NCBI GenBank assembly: GCA_013339895.1
Contig: JABACO010000006.1
Coordinates: 2,705,319 to 2,769,318 of the forward strand
Source of the DNA: Ephydatia muelleri
Lineage: Eukaryota > Porifera > Demospongiae > Spongillida > Spongillidae
Direction of reading: 5' to 3'
Length of the DNA stretch: 64,000 nucleotides
Below are positions 11,385 to 23,300 of this stretch, one piece after another. Within the stretch, counting starts at the first letter, position 1. Each line of letters starts with the position of its first letter. A model generated the notes under the pieces. The model saw only the letters and a list, made by a program, of their open reading frames with translations, was not told the DNA's origin and did not search any database. The position numbers and the translations under genes were made by a program.

Positions 11385-14300
11385 GGTTCTTGAGTTCCAG
11401 AAAGGACACAGGCAGAAGTTGGCAGACTACAAAGCTAATTACGTAAGACATATGCTGTAGCCATCTCTTCTGTGTGCTTTCATTGAGGAAGTCTATCTAA
11501 TGTGTGCACTTGTAATAACCAGATCTCAGATGTAGAGACGCTTAGAGCTACTATTGTCGAATTGCAAAGGTACCTTTTTGTGACATTTTTTTGTGCACAT
11601 GTACACTTGCCTTTCTCCTCCTCCTCCCCTCCTTTCTTCTCCTTCCTCCTCTCACCCTCCTCCTCCTCACCCACCTCTTCCTCTTGTTCCTCCACTCCCT
11701 CCTCCTCCTCCTTCTCCTCCTCACCCACCTCTTCCTCTTGTTCCTCCCTCCTCCTCATCCTCCCCCTTTTCCTCCTCTCCTTGTCTTCCATTCTCCCACC
11801 TGTGCTTCCAGAGAGAACCATCTTCTAAAAGAGGAAAATGCTAAACTCAAGACCTTGTTGGGAAGGGTTGGTGATGTTTCAGACTTCTTTGCCTCACGAC
11901 CCACCACTCAGCAAAATTCCTCACAATATTCTTCCATTCTGTCTCCCCCTCACCCCACCAATGTCCCTCCATTCTGTCTCCCCTCACACCAATGTCCCTC
12001 CATTCGGTGTTCCCTCACCCCACCAATGTCCTTCCATTCTGTGTTCTCTCACTCCACCAATGTCCCTCCATTCTGTCTCCCAACACCCCACCAATGTCCT
12101 TTCATTCTGTGTTCCCTCACCCCACCAATGTCCCTCCATTCTGTCCCCCTCACCCCACCAATGCCCCTCCATTCTGTGTCCCCATCACCCCACCAATGTC
12201 CTTCCATTCTGTGTTCCCTCACCCCACCAATGTCCTTCCATTCTGTGTCCCCTCACCCAACCAATGTCCTTCCATTCTGTGTTCCCTCACCCCACCAATG
12301 TCCCTTCCATTCTGTGTTCCCTCACCCCACCAATGTCCTTCCATTCTGTGTCCCCCTCACCCCACCAATGTCCTTCCATTCTGTGTTCCCTCACCCCACC
12401 AATGTCCCTCCATTCTGTCCCCCTCACCCCACCAATGTCCTTCCATTCTGTGTTCCCTCACCCCACCAATGTCCCTCCATTCTGTCCCCCTCACCCCACC
12501 AATGCCCCTCCATTCTAAGTCCCCATCACCCCACCAATGTCCTTCCATTCTGTGTTCCCTCACCCCACCAATGTCCTTCCATTCTGTGTCCCCTCACCCA
12601 ACCAATGTCCCTCCATTCTGTTCCCTCACCCCACCAATGTCCTTCCATTCTGTGTTCCCTCACCCCACCAATGTCCCTCCATTCTGTCTCCCAACACCCC
12701 ACTAATTTCTTTCCATTCTGTGTTCCCTCACCCAACCAATGTCCTTCCATTCTGTGTCCCCCTCACCCCACCAATGTCCCTCCATTCTGTGTCCCCCTCA
12801 CCCCACCAATGTCCTTCCATTCTGTGTCCCCCTCACCCCACCAATGTCCTTCCATTCTGTGTTTCCTCACCCCACCAATGTCCTTCCATTCTGTGTTCCC
12901 TCACCCCACCAATGTCCATCCATTCTGTGTCCCCCTCACGCAACCAATGTCCTTCCATTCGGTGTTCCCTCACCCCACCAATGTCCTTCCATTCTGTGCC
13001 CCTCACCCCACCAATGTCCTTCCATTCTGTGTCCCCCCCTCACCCCACCAATGTCTCTCCATTCTGTTTCCCCTCACCCCACCAATGTCCTTCCATTCGG
13101 TGTTCCCTCACCCCACCAATGTCCTTCCATTCTGTGTTCCCTCACCCCACCAATGTCCTTCCATTCTGTGTTCCCTCACCCCACCAATGTCCCTCCATTC
13201 TGTGTTCCCTCACCCCACCAATGTCCCTCCATTCTGTGTCCCCCTCACCCCACCAATGTCCTTCCATTCTGTGTCCCCTCACCCCACCAATGTCCTTCCA
13301 TTCTGTGTTCCCCTCACTCCACCAATGTCCCTCCATTCTGTGTCCCCTCACCCCACCAATGTCCTTCCATTCTGTGTCCCCCTCACCCCACCAATGTCCC
13401 TCCATTCTGTTCCCTCACCCCACCGATGTTCCTCCATTCTGTTCCCTCACCCCACCGATGTTCCTCCCCCTCACCCCACCAATGTCCTTCCATTCTGTGT
13501 CCCCCTCACCCCACCAATGTCCCTCCATTCTGTGTCCCCCTCACCCCACCAATGTCCCTCCATTCTGTGTCCCCCTCACCCCACCAATGTCTCTCCATTC
13601 TGTGTTCCCTCACCCCACCAATGTCCCTCCATTCTGCCTCACCCCACCAATGTCCTTCCATTCTGTGTTCCCTCACCCACCAATGTCCTTCCATTCTGTG
13701 TTCCCTCACCCCACCAATGTCCTTCCATTCTGTGTCCCCCTCACCCCACCAATGTCCTTCCATTCTGTGTCCCACTCACCCCACCAATGTCCCTCCATTC
13801 TGTGTCCCCTCACCCCACCAATGTCCCTCCATTCTGTGTCCCCCTCACCCCACCAATGTCCTTCCATTCTGTGTTCCCTCACCCCACCAATGTCCTTCCA
13901 TTCTGTGTTCCCTCACCCCACCAATGTCCTTCCATTCTGTGTCCCCTCACCCCACCACCAATGTCCCTCCATTCACTCCACCAATGTCCCTCCATTCTGT
14001 GTTCCCTCACTCTACCAATGTCCTTCCATTCTGTGTCCCACTCACCCCACCAATGTCCTGATATTCTGTGTCCCCCTCACCTCACCAATGTCCCTCCATT
14101 CTGTGTTCCCTCACCCCACCAATATCCTTCCATTCATTGTCCCCTCACCCCACCAATGTCCTTCCATTCTCTGTGCCCTCACCCCATCAATGTCCTTCCA
14201 TTCTGTGTCCCCTCATCCCACCAATGTCCTTCCATTCTGTGTCCCCCCTCACCCCACCAATGTCTCTCCATTCTGTTTCCCCTCACCCCACCAATGTCCT

Positions 14301-17300
14301 TCCATTCTGTGTCCCCCTCACCCCACCAATGTCCCTCCATTCTGTGTCCCCCTCACCCCACCAATGTCCTTCCATTCTGTGTTCCCTCACCCCACCAATG
14401 TCCTTCCATTCTGTGTCCCCTCACCCCACCACCAATGTCCCTCCATTCACTCCACCAATGTCCCTCCATTCTGTGTTCCCTCACTCTACCAATGTCCTTC
14501 CATTCTGTGTCCCCCTCACCCCACCAATGTCCCTCCATTCTGTGTTCCCTCACCCCACCAATGTCCTTCCATTCTGTGTCCCCTCACCCCACCAATGTCC
14601 TTCCATTCTCTGTGCCCTCACCCCATCAATGTCCTTCCATTCTGTGTCCCCTCACCCCACCAATGTCCTTCCATTCTGTGTGCCCTCACCCCACCAAAGT
14701 CCTTCCATTCTGTGTCCCCTCACCCCACCAATGTCCTTCCATTCTGTGTCCCCTCACCCCACCAATGTCCTTCCATTCTGTGTCCCCTCACCCCACCAAT
14801 GTCCTTCCATTCTGTGTTCCCTCACCCCACCAATGTCCTTCCATTCTGTGTCCCCTCATCCCACCACCAATGTCCCTCCATTCACTCCACCAATGTCCCT
14901 CCATTCTGTGTTCCCTCACTCTACCAATGTCCTTCCATTCTGTGTCCCACTCACCCCACCAATGTCCTGATATTCTGTGTCCCCCTCACCTCACCAATGT
15001 CCCTCCATTCTGTGTTCCCACCAATATCCTTCCATTCATTGTCCCCTCACCCCACCAATGTCCTTCCATTCTGTGTCCCCCCTCACCCCACCAATGTCTC
15101 TCCATTCTGTTTCCCCTCACCCCACCAATGTCCTTCCATTCTGTGTTCCCTCACTCCACCGATGTCCCTCCATTCTGTGTCCCCCTCACACCACCATTGT
15201 CCCTCCATTCTGTGTTCCCTCACCCCATCCAATGTCCCTCCATTCTGATCCCTCACCCCACCGATGTTCCTCCATTCTTTGTCCCCCTCACCCCACCAAT
15301 GTCCTTCCATTCTGTGTCCCCCTCACCCCACCAATGTCCCTCCATTCTGTGTCCCCCTCACCCCACCAATGTCCCTTCATTCTGTGTCCCCCTCACCCCA
15401 CCAATGTCTCTCCATTCTGTGTTCCCTCACCCCACCAATGTCCCTCCATTCTGTGTTCCCCTCACCCCACCAATGTCCCTCCATTCTGTCCCCCCCTCAC
15501 CCCACCAATGTCACTCCATTCTGTGTTCCCTCACCCCACCAATGTCCTTCCATTCTGTGTTCCCTCACCCCACCAATGTCCCTCCATTCTGTGTTCCCCT
15601 CACCCCACCATTGTCCTTCCATTCTGTGTTCCCCTCACTCCACCAATGTCCCTCCATTCTGTGTCCCCCTCACGCAACCAATGTCCTTCCATTCGGTGTT
15701 CCCTCACCCCACCAATGTCCTTCCATTCTGTGTTCCCTCACCCCACCAATGTCCTTCCATTCTGTGTCCCCCTCACCCCACCAATGTCCTTCCATTCTGT
15801 GTCCCACTCACCCAACCAATGTCCCTCCATTCTGTGTCCCCTCACCCCACCAATGTCCCTCCATTCTGTGTCCCCCTCACCCCACCAATGTCCTTCCATT
15901 CTGTGTTCCCTCACCCCACCAATGTCCTTCCATTCTGTGTTCCCTCACCCCACCAATGTCCTTCCATTCTGTGTCCCCTCACCCCACCACCAATGTCCCT
16001 CCATTCACTCCACCAATGTCCCTCCATTCTGTGTTCCCTCACTCTACCAATGTCCTTCCATTCTGTGTCCCACTCACCCCACCAATGTCCTGATAATCTG
16101 TGTCCCCCTCACCTCACCAATGTCCCTCCATTCTGTGTTCCCTCACCCCACCAATATCCTTCCATTCATTGTCCCCTCACCCCACCAATATCCTTCCATT
16201 CTCTGTGCCCTCACCCCATCAATGTCCTTCCATTCTGTGTCCCCTCACCCCACCAATGTCCTTCCATTCTGTGTCCCCCCTCACCCCACCAATGTCTCTC
16301 CATTCTGTTTCCCCCTCACCCCACCAATGTCCTTCCATTCTGTGTCCCCCTCACCCCACCAATGTCCCTCCATTCTGTGTCCCCCTCACCCCACCAATGT
16401 CCTTCCATTCTGTGTTCCCTCACCCCACCAATGTCCTTCCATTCTGTGTCCCCTCACCCCACAACCAATGTCCCTCCATTCACTCCACCAATGTCCCTCC
16501 ATTCTGTGTTCCCTCACTCTACCAATGTCCTTCCATTCTGTGTCCCACTCACCCCACCAATGTCCTGATATTCTGTGTCCCCCTCACCCCACCAATGTCC
16601 CTCCATTCTGTGTGCCCTCACCCCACGAAAAGTCCTTCCATTCTGTGTCCCCTCACCCCACCAATGTCCTTCCATTCTGTGTCCCCTCACCCCACCAATG
16701 TCCTTCCATTCTGTGTCCCCTCACCCCACCAATGTCCTTCCATTCTGTGTCCCCCCTCACTCCACCATGTCCCTCCATTCTGTGTCCCCCTCACACCACC
16801 AATGTCCCTCCATTCTGTGTTCCCTCACCCCACCAATGTCCCTCCATTCTGTGTTCCCCTCACCCCACCATTGTCCTTCCATTCTGTGTTCCCCTCACTC
16901 CACCAATGTCCCTCCATTCTGTGTCCCCTCACCCCACCAATGTCCTTCCATTCTGTGTCCCCCTCACCCCACCAATGTCCCTCCATTCTGTTCCCTCACC
17001 CCACCGATGTTCCTCCCCCTCACCCCACCAATGTCCTTCCATTCTGTGTCCCCCTCACCCACCAATGTCCCTCCATTCTGTGTCCCCCTCACCCCACCAA
17101 TGTCCCTCCATTCTGTGTCCCCCTCACCCCACCAATGTCTCTCCATTCTGTGTTCCCTCACCCCACCAATGTCCCTCCATTCTGCCTCACCCACCAATGT
17201 CCTTCCATTCTGTGTTCCCTCACCCCACCAATGTCCTTCCATTCTGTGTCCCCCTCACCCCACCAATGTCCTTCCATTCTGTGTCCCACTCACCCCACCA

Positions 17301-20300
17301 ATGTCCCTCCATTCTGTGTCCCCTCACCCCACCAATGTCCCTCCATTCTGTGTCCCCCTCACCCCACCAATGTCCTTCCATTCTGTGTTCCCTCACCCCA
17401 CCAATGTCCTTCCATTCTGTGTTCCCTCACCCCACCAATGTCCTTCCATTCTGTGTCCCCTCACCCCACCACCAATGTCCCTCCATTCACTCCACCAATG
17501 TCCCTCCATTCTGTGTTCCCTCACTCTACCAATGTCCTTCCATTCTGTGTCCCACTCACCCCACCAATGTCCTGATATTCTGTGTCCCCCTCACCTCACC
17601 AATGTCCCTCCATTCTGTGTTCCCTCACCCCACCAATATCCTTCCATTCATTGTCCCCTCACCCCACCAATGTCCTTCCATTCTCTGTGCCCTCACCCCA
17701 TCAATGTCCTTCCATTCTGTGTCCCCTCACCCCACCAATGTCCTTCCATTCTGTGTCCCCCCTCACCCCACCAATGTCTCTCCATTCTGTTTCCCCTCAC
17801 CCCACCAATTTCCTTCCATTCTGTTTCCCCTCACCCCACCAATGTCCTTCCATTCTGTGTTCCCTCACTCCACCGATGTCCCTCCATTCTGTGTTCCCCT
17901 CACCCCACCAATGTCCTTCCATTCTGTGTCCCCTCACCCCACCAATGTCCTTCCATTCTGTTTTCCCTCACCCCACCAATGTCCTTCCATTCTGTGTCCC
18001 CTCACCCCACCAATGTCCTTCCATTCTGTGTCCCCCTCACCCCACCAATGTCCTTCCATTCTGTGTTCCCTCACCCCACCAATGTCCTTCCATTCTGTGT
18101 CCCCCTCACCCCACCAATGTCCTTCCATTCTGTGTCCCCCCTCACCCCACCAATGTCCTTCCATTCTGTGTCCCCCCTCACCCCACCAATGTCCTTCCAT
18201 TCGGTGTTCCCTCACCCCACCAATGTCCTTCCATTCTGTGTCCCCTCACCCCACCAATGTCCTTCCATTCTGTGTCCCCCCTCACCCCACCAATGTCTCT
18301 CCATTCTGTTTCCCCTCACCCCACCAATGTCCTTCCATTCTGTGTTCCCTCGCCCCACCAATGTCCCTCCATTCTGTGTTACCTCACCCCACCAATGTCC
18401 CTCCATTCTGTGTTCCCTCACCCCACCAATGTCCCTCCATTCTGTGTCCCCCTCACTCCACCATGTCCCTCCATTCTGTGTCCCCCTCACACCACCATTG
18501 TCCCTCCATTCTGTGTTCCCTCACCCCATCCAATGTCCCTCCATTCTGATCCCTCACCCCACCGATGTTCCTCCATTCTTTGTCCCCCTCACCCCACCAA
18601 TGTCCTTCCATTCTGTGTCCCCCTCACCCCACCAATGTCCCTCCATTCTGTGTCCCCCTCACCCCACCAATGTCCCTTCATTCTGTGTCCCCCTCACCCC
18701 ACCAATGTCTCTCCATTCTGTGTTCCCTCACCCCACCAATGTCCCTCCATTCTGTGTTCCCCTCACCCCACCAATGTCCCTCCATTTAGTCCCCCCCTCA
18801 CCCCACCAATGTCACTCCATTCTGTGTTCCCTCACCCCACCAATGTCCTTCCATTCTGTGTTCCCTCACCCCACCAATGTCCCTCCATTCTGTGTTCCCC
18901 TCACCCCACCATTGTCCTTCCATTCTGTGTTCCCCTCACTCCACCAATGTCCCTCCATTCTGTGTCCCCTCACCCCACCAATGTCCTTCCATTCTGTGTT
19001 CCCTCACCCACCAATGTCCTTCCATTCTGTGTTCCCTCACCCCACCAATGTCCTTCCATTCTGTGTCCCCCTCACCCCACCAATGTCCTTCCATTCTGTG
19101 TCCCACTCACCCCACCAATGTCCCTCCATTCTGTGTCCCCTCACCCCACCAATGTCCCTCCATTCTGTGTCCCCCTCACCCCACCAATGTCCTTCCATTC
19201 TGTGTTCCCTCACCCCACCAATGTCCTTCCATTCTGTGTTCCCTCACCCCACCAATGTCCTTTCATTCTGTGTCCCCTCACTCCACCACCAATGTCCCTC
19301 CATTCACTCCACCAATGTCCCTCCATTCTGTGTTCCCTCACTCTACCAATGTCCTTCCATTCTGTGTCCCACTCACCCCACCAATGTCCTGATATTCTGT
19401 GTCCCCCTCACCCCACCAATGTCCCTCCATTCTGTGTTCCCTCACCCCACCAATGTCCTTCCATTCTGTGTCCCCTCACCCCACCAATGTCCTTCCATTC
19501 TCTGTGCCCTCACCCCATCAATGTCCTTCCATTCTGTGTCCCCTCACCCCACCAATGTCCTTCCATTCTGTGTGCCCTCACCCCACCAAAGTCCTTCCAT
19601 TCTGTGTCCCCTCACCCCACCAATGTCCTTCCATTCTGTGTCCCCTCACCCCACCAATGTCCTTCCATTCTGTGTCCCCTCACCCCACCAATGTCCTTCC
19701 AGGGTCAATCCACCTCATTTGACAAAGCAGATGGACAGCACCTCTCAGATTTTGATGCAACTTCCCATATATAGTTGTCTTCATATAAGAAGACATTTGA
19801 CCATTTATTGCTTTAATAACCTTAATGGTTTAGGAGATACGCATTGCTGAACAATTAACCACGTTACTGATAAGCTCAACTTTGAAATGCCTTATCTTTA
19901 GCCCCACTTTGAACATAGTTGCAGGTTTGACATCAAATCCAAGATCTAATCAATATATGATATGCATTTTGGAGGGAAGTCAAAGGGTTAAACATTAAAT
20001 CAGTTTATAACAGAGATTTCACAAATACTGTATGAAGAGCGTTGACAGTCACCACTTTTTTTGGACCAGTGTGGATACAACATTGAACTTAGTGTTTTTG
20101 CAAAATAAAAATGGTGATTATGAATAACCCCTGAGAACCTCAAATGGTTTTATGTGCAACTGCCATTTTGAGTGGATTTAACAATAAGTGTGGCTAAGTG
20201 GGTTACATAACATTCCAACCTCAGCAATCAAAACTATAATGTAATTACATTATAGTTTTGATTGCTGAGGTTGGAATGTTATGTAACCCACTTAGCCACA

Positions 20301-23300
20301 CTTATTGTTCACAATGGCAGTTGCACATAAAACCATTTGAGGTTCTCAGGGGTTATTCATAATCACCATTTTTATTTTGCAAAAACACTAAGTTCAATGT
20401 TGTATCCACACTGGTCCAAAAAAAGTGGTGACTGTCAACGCTCTTCATACAGTATTTGTGAAATCTCTGTTATAAACTGATTTAATGTTTAACCCTTTGA
20501 CTTCCCTCCAAAATGCATATCATATATTGATTAGATCTTGGATTTGATGTCAAACCTGCAACTATGTTCAAAGTGGGGCTAAAGATAAGGCATTTCAAAG
20601 TTGAGCTTATCAGTAACGTGGTTAATTGTTCAGCAATGCGTATCTCCTAAACCATTAAGGTTATTAAAGCAATAAATGGTCAAATGTCTTCTTATATGAA
20701 GACAACTATATATGGGAAGTTGCATCAAAATCTGAGAGGTGCTGTCCATCTGCTTTGTCAAATGAGGTGGATTGACCTTCCATTCTGTGTCCCCCCTCAC
20801 CCCACCAATGTCTCTCCATTCTGTTTCCCCTCACCCCACCAATGTCCTTCCATTTAGTGTCCCCCTCACCCCACCAATGTCCTTCCATTCTGTGTTCCCT
20901 CACTCCACCGATGTCCCTCCATTCTGTGTTTCCTCACCCCACCAATGTCCCTCCATTCTGTGTTCCCTCACTCCACCAATGTCCCTCCACTCTGCATCCC
21001 CTCACCCCACCAATGTCCTTCCATTCTGTGTCCCCTCACCCCACCAATGTCCTTCCATTCTGTGTTCCCTCACCCCACCAATGTCCCTCCATTCTGTGTC
21101 CCCCTCACCCCACCAATGTCCTTCCATTCTGTGTCCCCCTCACCCCACCAATGTCCCTCCATTCTGTGTTCCCTCACCCCACCAATGTCCTTCCATTCTG
21201 TGTTCCCCTCACCCCACCAATGTCCTTCCATTCTATGTTCCCCTCACTCCACCATGTCCCTCCATTCTGTGTTCCCCTCACCCCACCAATGTCCTTCCAT
21301 TCTGTGTTCCCCTCACCCCACCAATGTCCTTCTATTCTATGTTCCCCTCACTCCACCATGTCCCTTCATTCTGTGTTCCCCTCACCCCACCAATGTCCTT
21401 CCATTCTGTGTTCCCCTCACCCCACCAATGTCCTTCTATTCTATGTTCCCCTCACTCCACCATGTCCCTCCATTCTGTGTTCCCCTCACCCCACCAATGT
21501 CCTTCCATTCTGTGTTCCCCTCACCCCACCAATGTCCTTCCATTCTATGTTCCCCTCACTCCACCATGTCCCTCCATTCTGTGTTCCCCTCACCCCACCA
21601 ATGTCCTTCCATTCTGTGTTCCCCTCACCCCACCAATGTCCTTCCATTCTATGTTCCCCTCACTCCACCATGTCCCTCCATTCTGTGCTACAGGTTTATG
21701 GCTTGCTGTGAATGTCATATGACATCCACAGCAAGCAATGTGACTGCCAGTACATACCCACAGGTTACATACCTGTACAGTGTACATGTACATGTATTGG
21801 TTTCGCATTGCCATTCCAATGTCATGCGGTTCATTATTCCCAGCTTCCATGTTGATTTTTTTTATTCAGGGAGAAAGATCAACACCCAGATGTGGAGGTG
21901 GAGGTGGAGGTGGAGGAAGGTCACAATAGTGCTCCTTCTCCTGGGCGTGGACTAATTAGCTCTTTCTTTCTCTTGAAAGGATCACTCCTAATGGCTCTTC
22001 GATCATGACCACTCCTTCCCCAAGGACAGGAGATGGAAGAGGTACAACTGCTTCATCCAGGCAAAACCTTTCTAAAGCACACACATACATGTACATGTAG
22101 CAGGAGTATGTTTCAACCAGGTGTATCATATTTTAGATGCTCTAGATATTGAATGCATCTGTGATTCGAATGTTCTTATATACATGTACCTGTACTAACG
22201 TGTATGTTCATATATCTCTTTTCCAAACAAGTACTGTTCACCTTGCATTTCATCCAATGTGATCACCACACAATGTCACATGATCACTCTACAACATCAT
22301 GTGATCACCACACAGTGTCACCTGATCACTCCACAAAGTCATGTGATCACCACACAATGTCACATGATAACTCCATGCCATATACTCCTACGATTCAGGT
22401 TATTCTGTCCCCTCTTCACCCTTGAAGGACATGGTATGCCATTGCAAATGGTTCAATCACCAATGTGTTATTCATGGCTTTTCCCTTCATTCTCTAATTA
22501 AAGCCTCCACCTCGTGTTCCTCCTGGTCCTGCGCGGGTCACCGTACGTGCTCCTCCCACCAATGGTCAAATGGGTGAGTTGGGTGTGTGCAACATTGACA
22601 TTTCAGAACTTAGAATAGTAATAGTTGGTTAGTGCAATCGGTTGTTTAGTTAGTTAGATAGAATGCATTTCATTTGCTTTAGCAATGTCATCATGGTTTG
22701 TGTGTATTAATCTTTCTATTGCTGCATTACATGTACGTCCATCACCCGTGTCTGTGCAGTGTGGATTGCAGGAACCATTGTAGCCTTGGCCTTGCGTGAT
22801 ATAATCTAAACGAATTCTGATATAGTAACTGTAATAATTGAGCATTACCTTTAATTCCTTTTACATGAGAAGATTCCACACTTACTGTAGGTACACTGTG
22901 CTTAGGAACACTACTTAGATGCACTGTGTGTAGTCAGTATTGTAACAGACTGAACTAGCTACATGTACAGCTAGCACGCCCCACCACTAGCGCTGCTCTG
23001 CTCATGTTGTTCCACCTGCTAGCCACTTAATCCCGTCACCAGACCCCCTAATATACACAGTTCACACCATTATATACACAGATAGGTCCATTCACAAGTT
23101 TGACACGTTATGACCCCCATGCGAACTTATGACATCAGAGAGACCTCTGGTCTCTCGCCTACAATATCAATCTTCTGTTGCTTTTTTTTGTTCCATTTAC
23201 ATGTAAGGCCACGAAATGCTTAAGTATCGCTACTCATCAAATAGCTGGTCTCTATTGATTAGAGTATCTATGAGATCTCTATTTATTTCTTAATTCTGCT

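Noticed and set aside
10147-11460. Cys/Val-rich and Thr/His-rich frames in GT and CA tracts here, and likewise near 28.5-29.8, 51.7, 59.6-61.1 and 61.8-63.8 kb
   Set aside because: Dipeptide artefacts of dinucleotide repeats on either strand.
11591-19850. Forward-strand open frames of 1500, 1190, 1091 and 903 codons
   Set aside because: They come from a stop-free 34-bp tandem unit read in three frames; the repeat, not selection, explains them. Only the first part (11812-11866) overlaps a real exon.
11984-20903. Reverse-strand frames of the MEGHWWGEG type
   Set aside because: Same minisatellite read on the other strand; short, interrupted and without any start context.
11930-21687. Regular 34-bp repeats resembling a CRISPR array
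   Set aside because: Units abut with no unique spacers, the setting is a split-gene eukaryote, and there are no cas genes.
22204-22425. 73-codon frame with repeated DHHTMS words
   Set aside because: It is the 43-bp tandem repeat translated.
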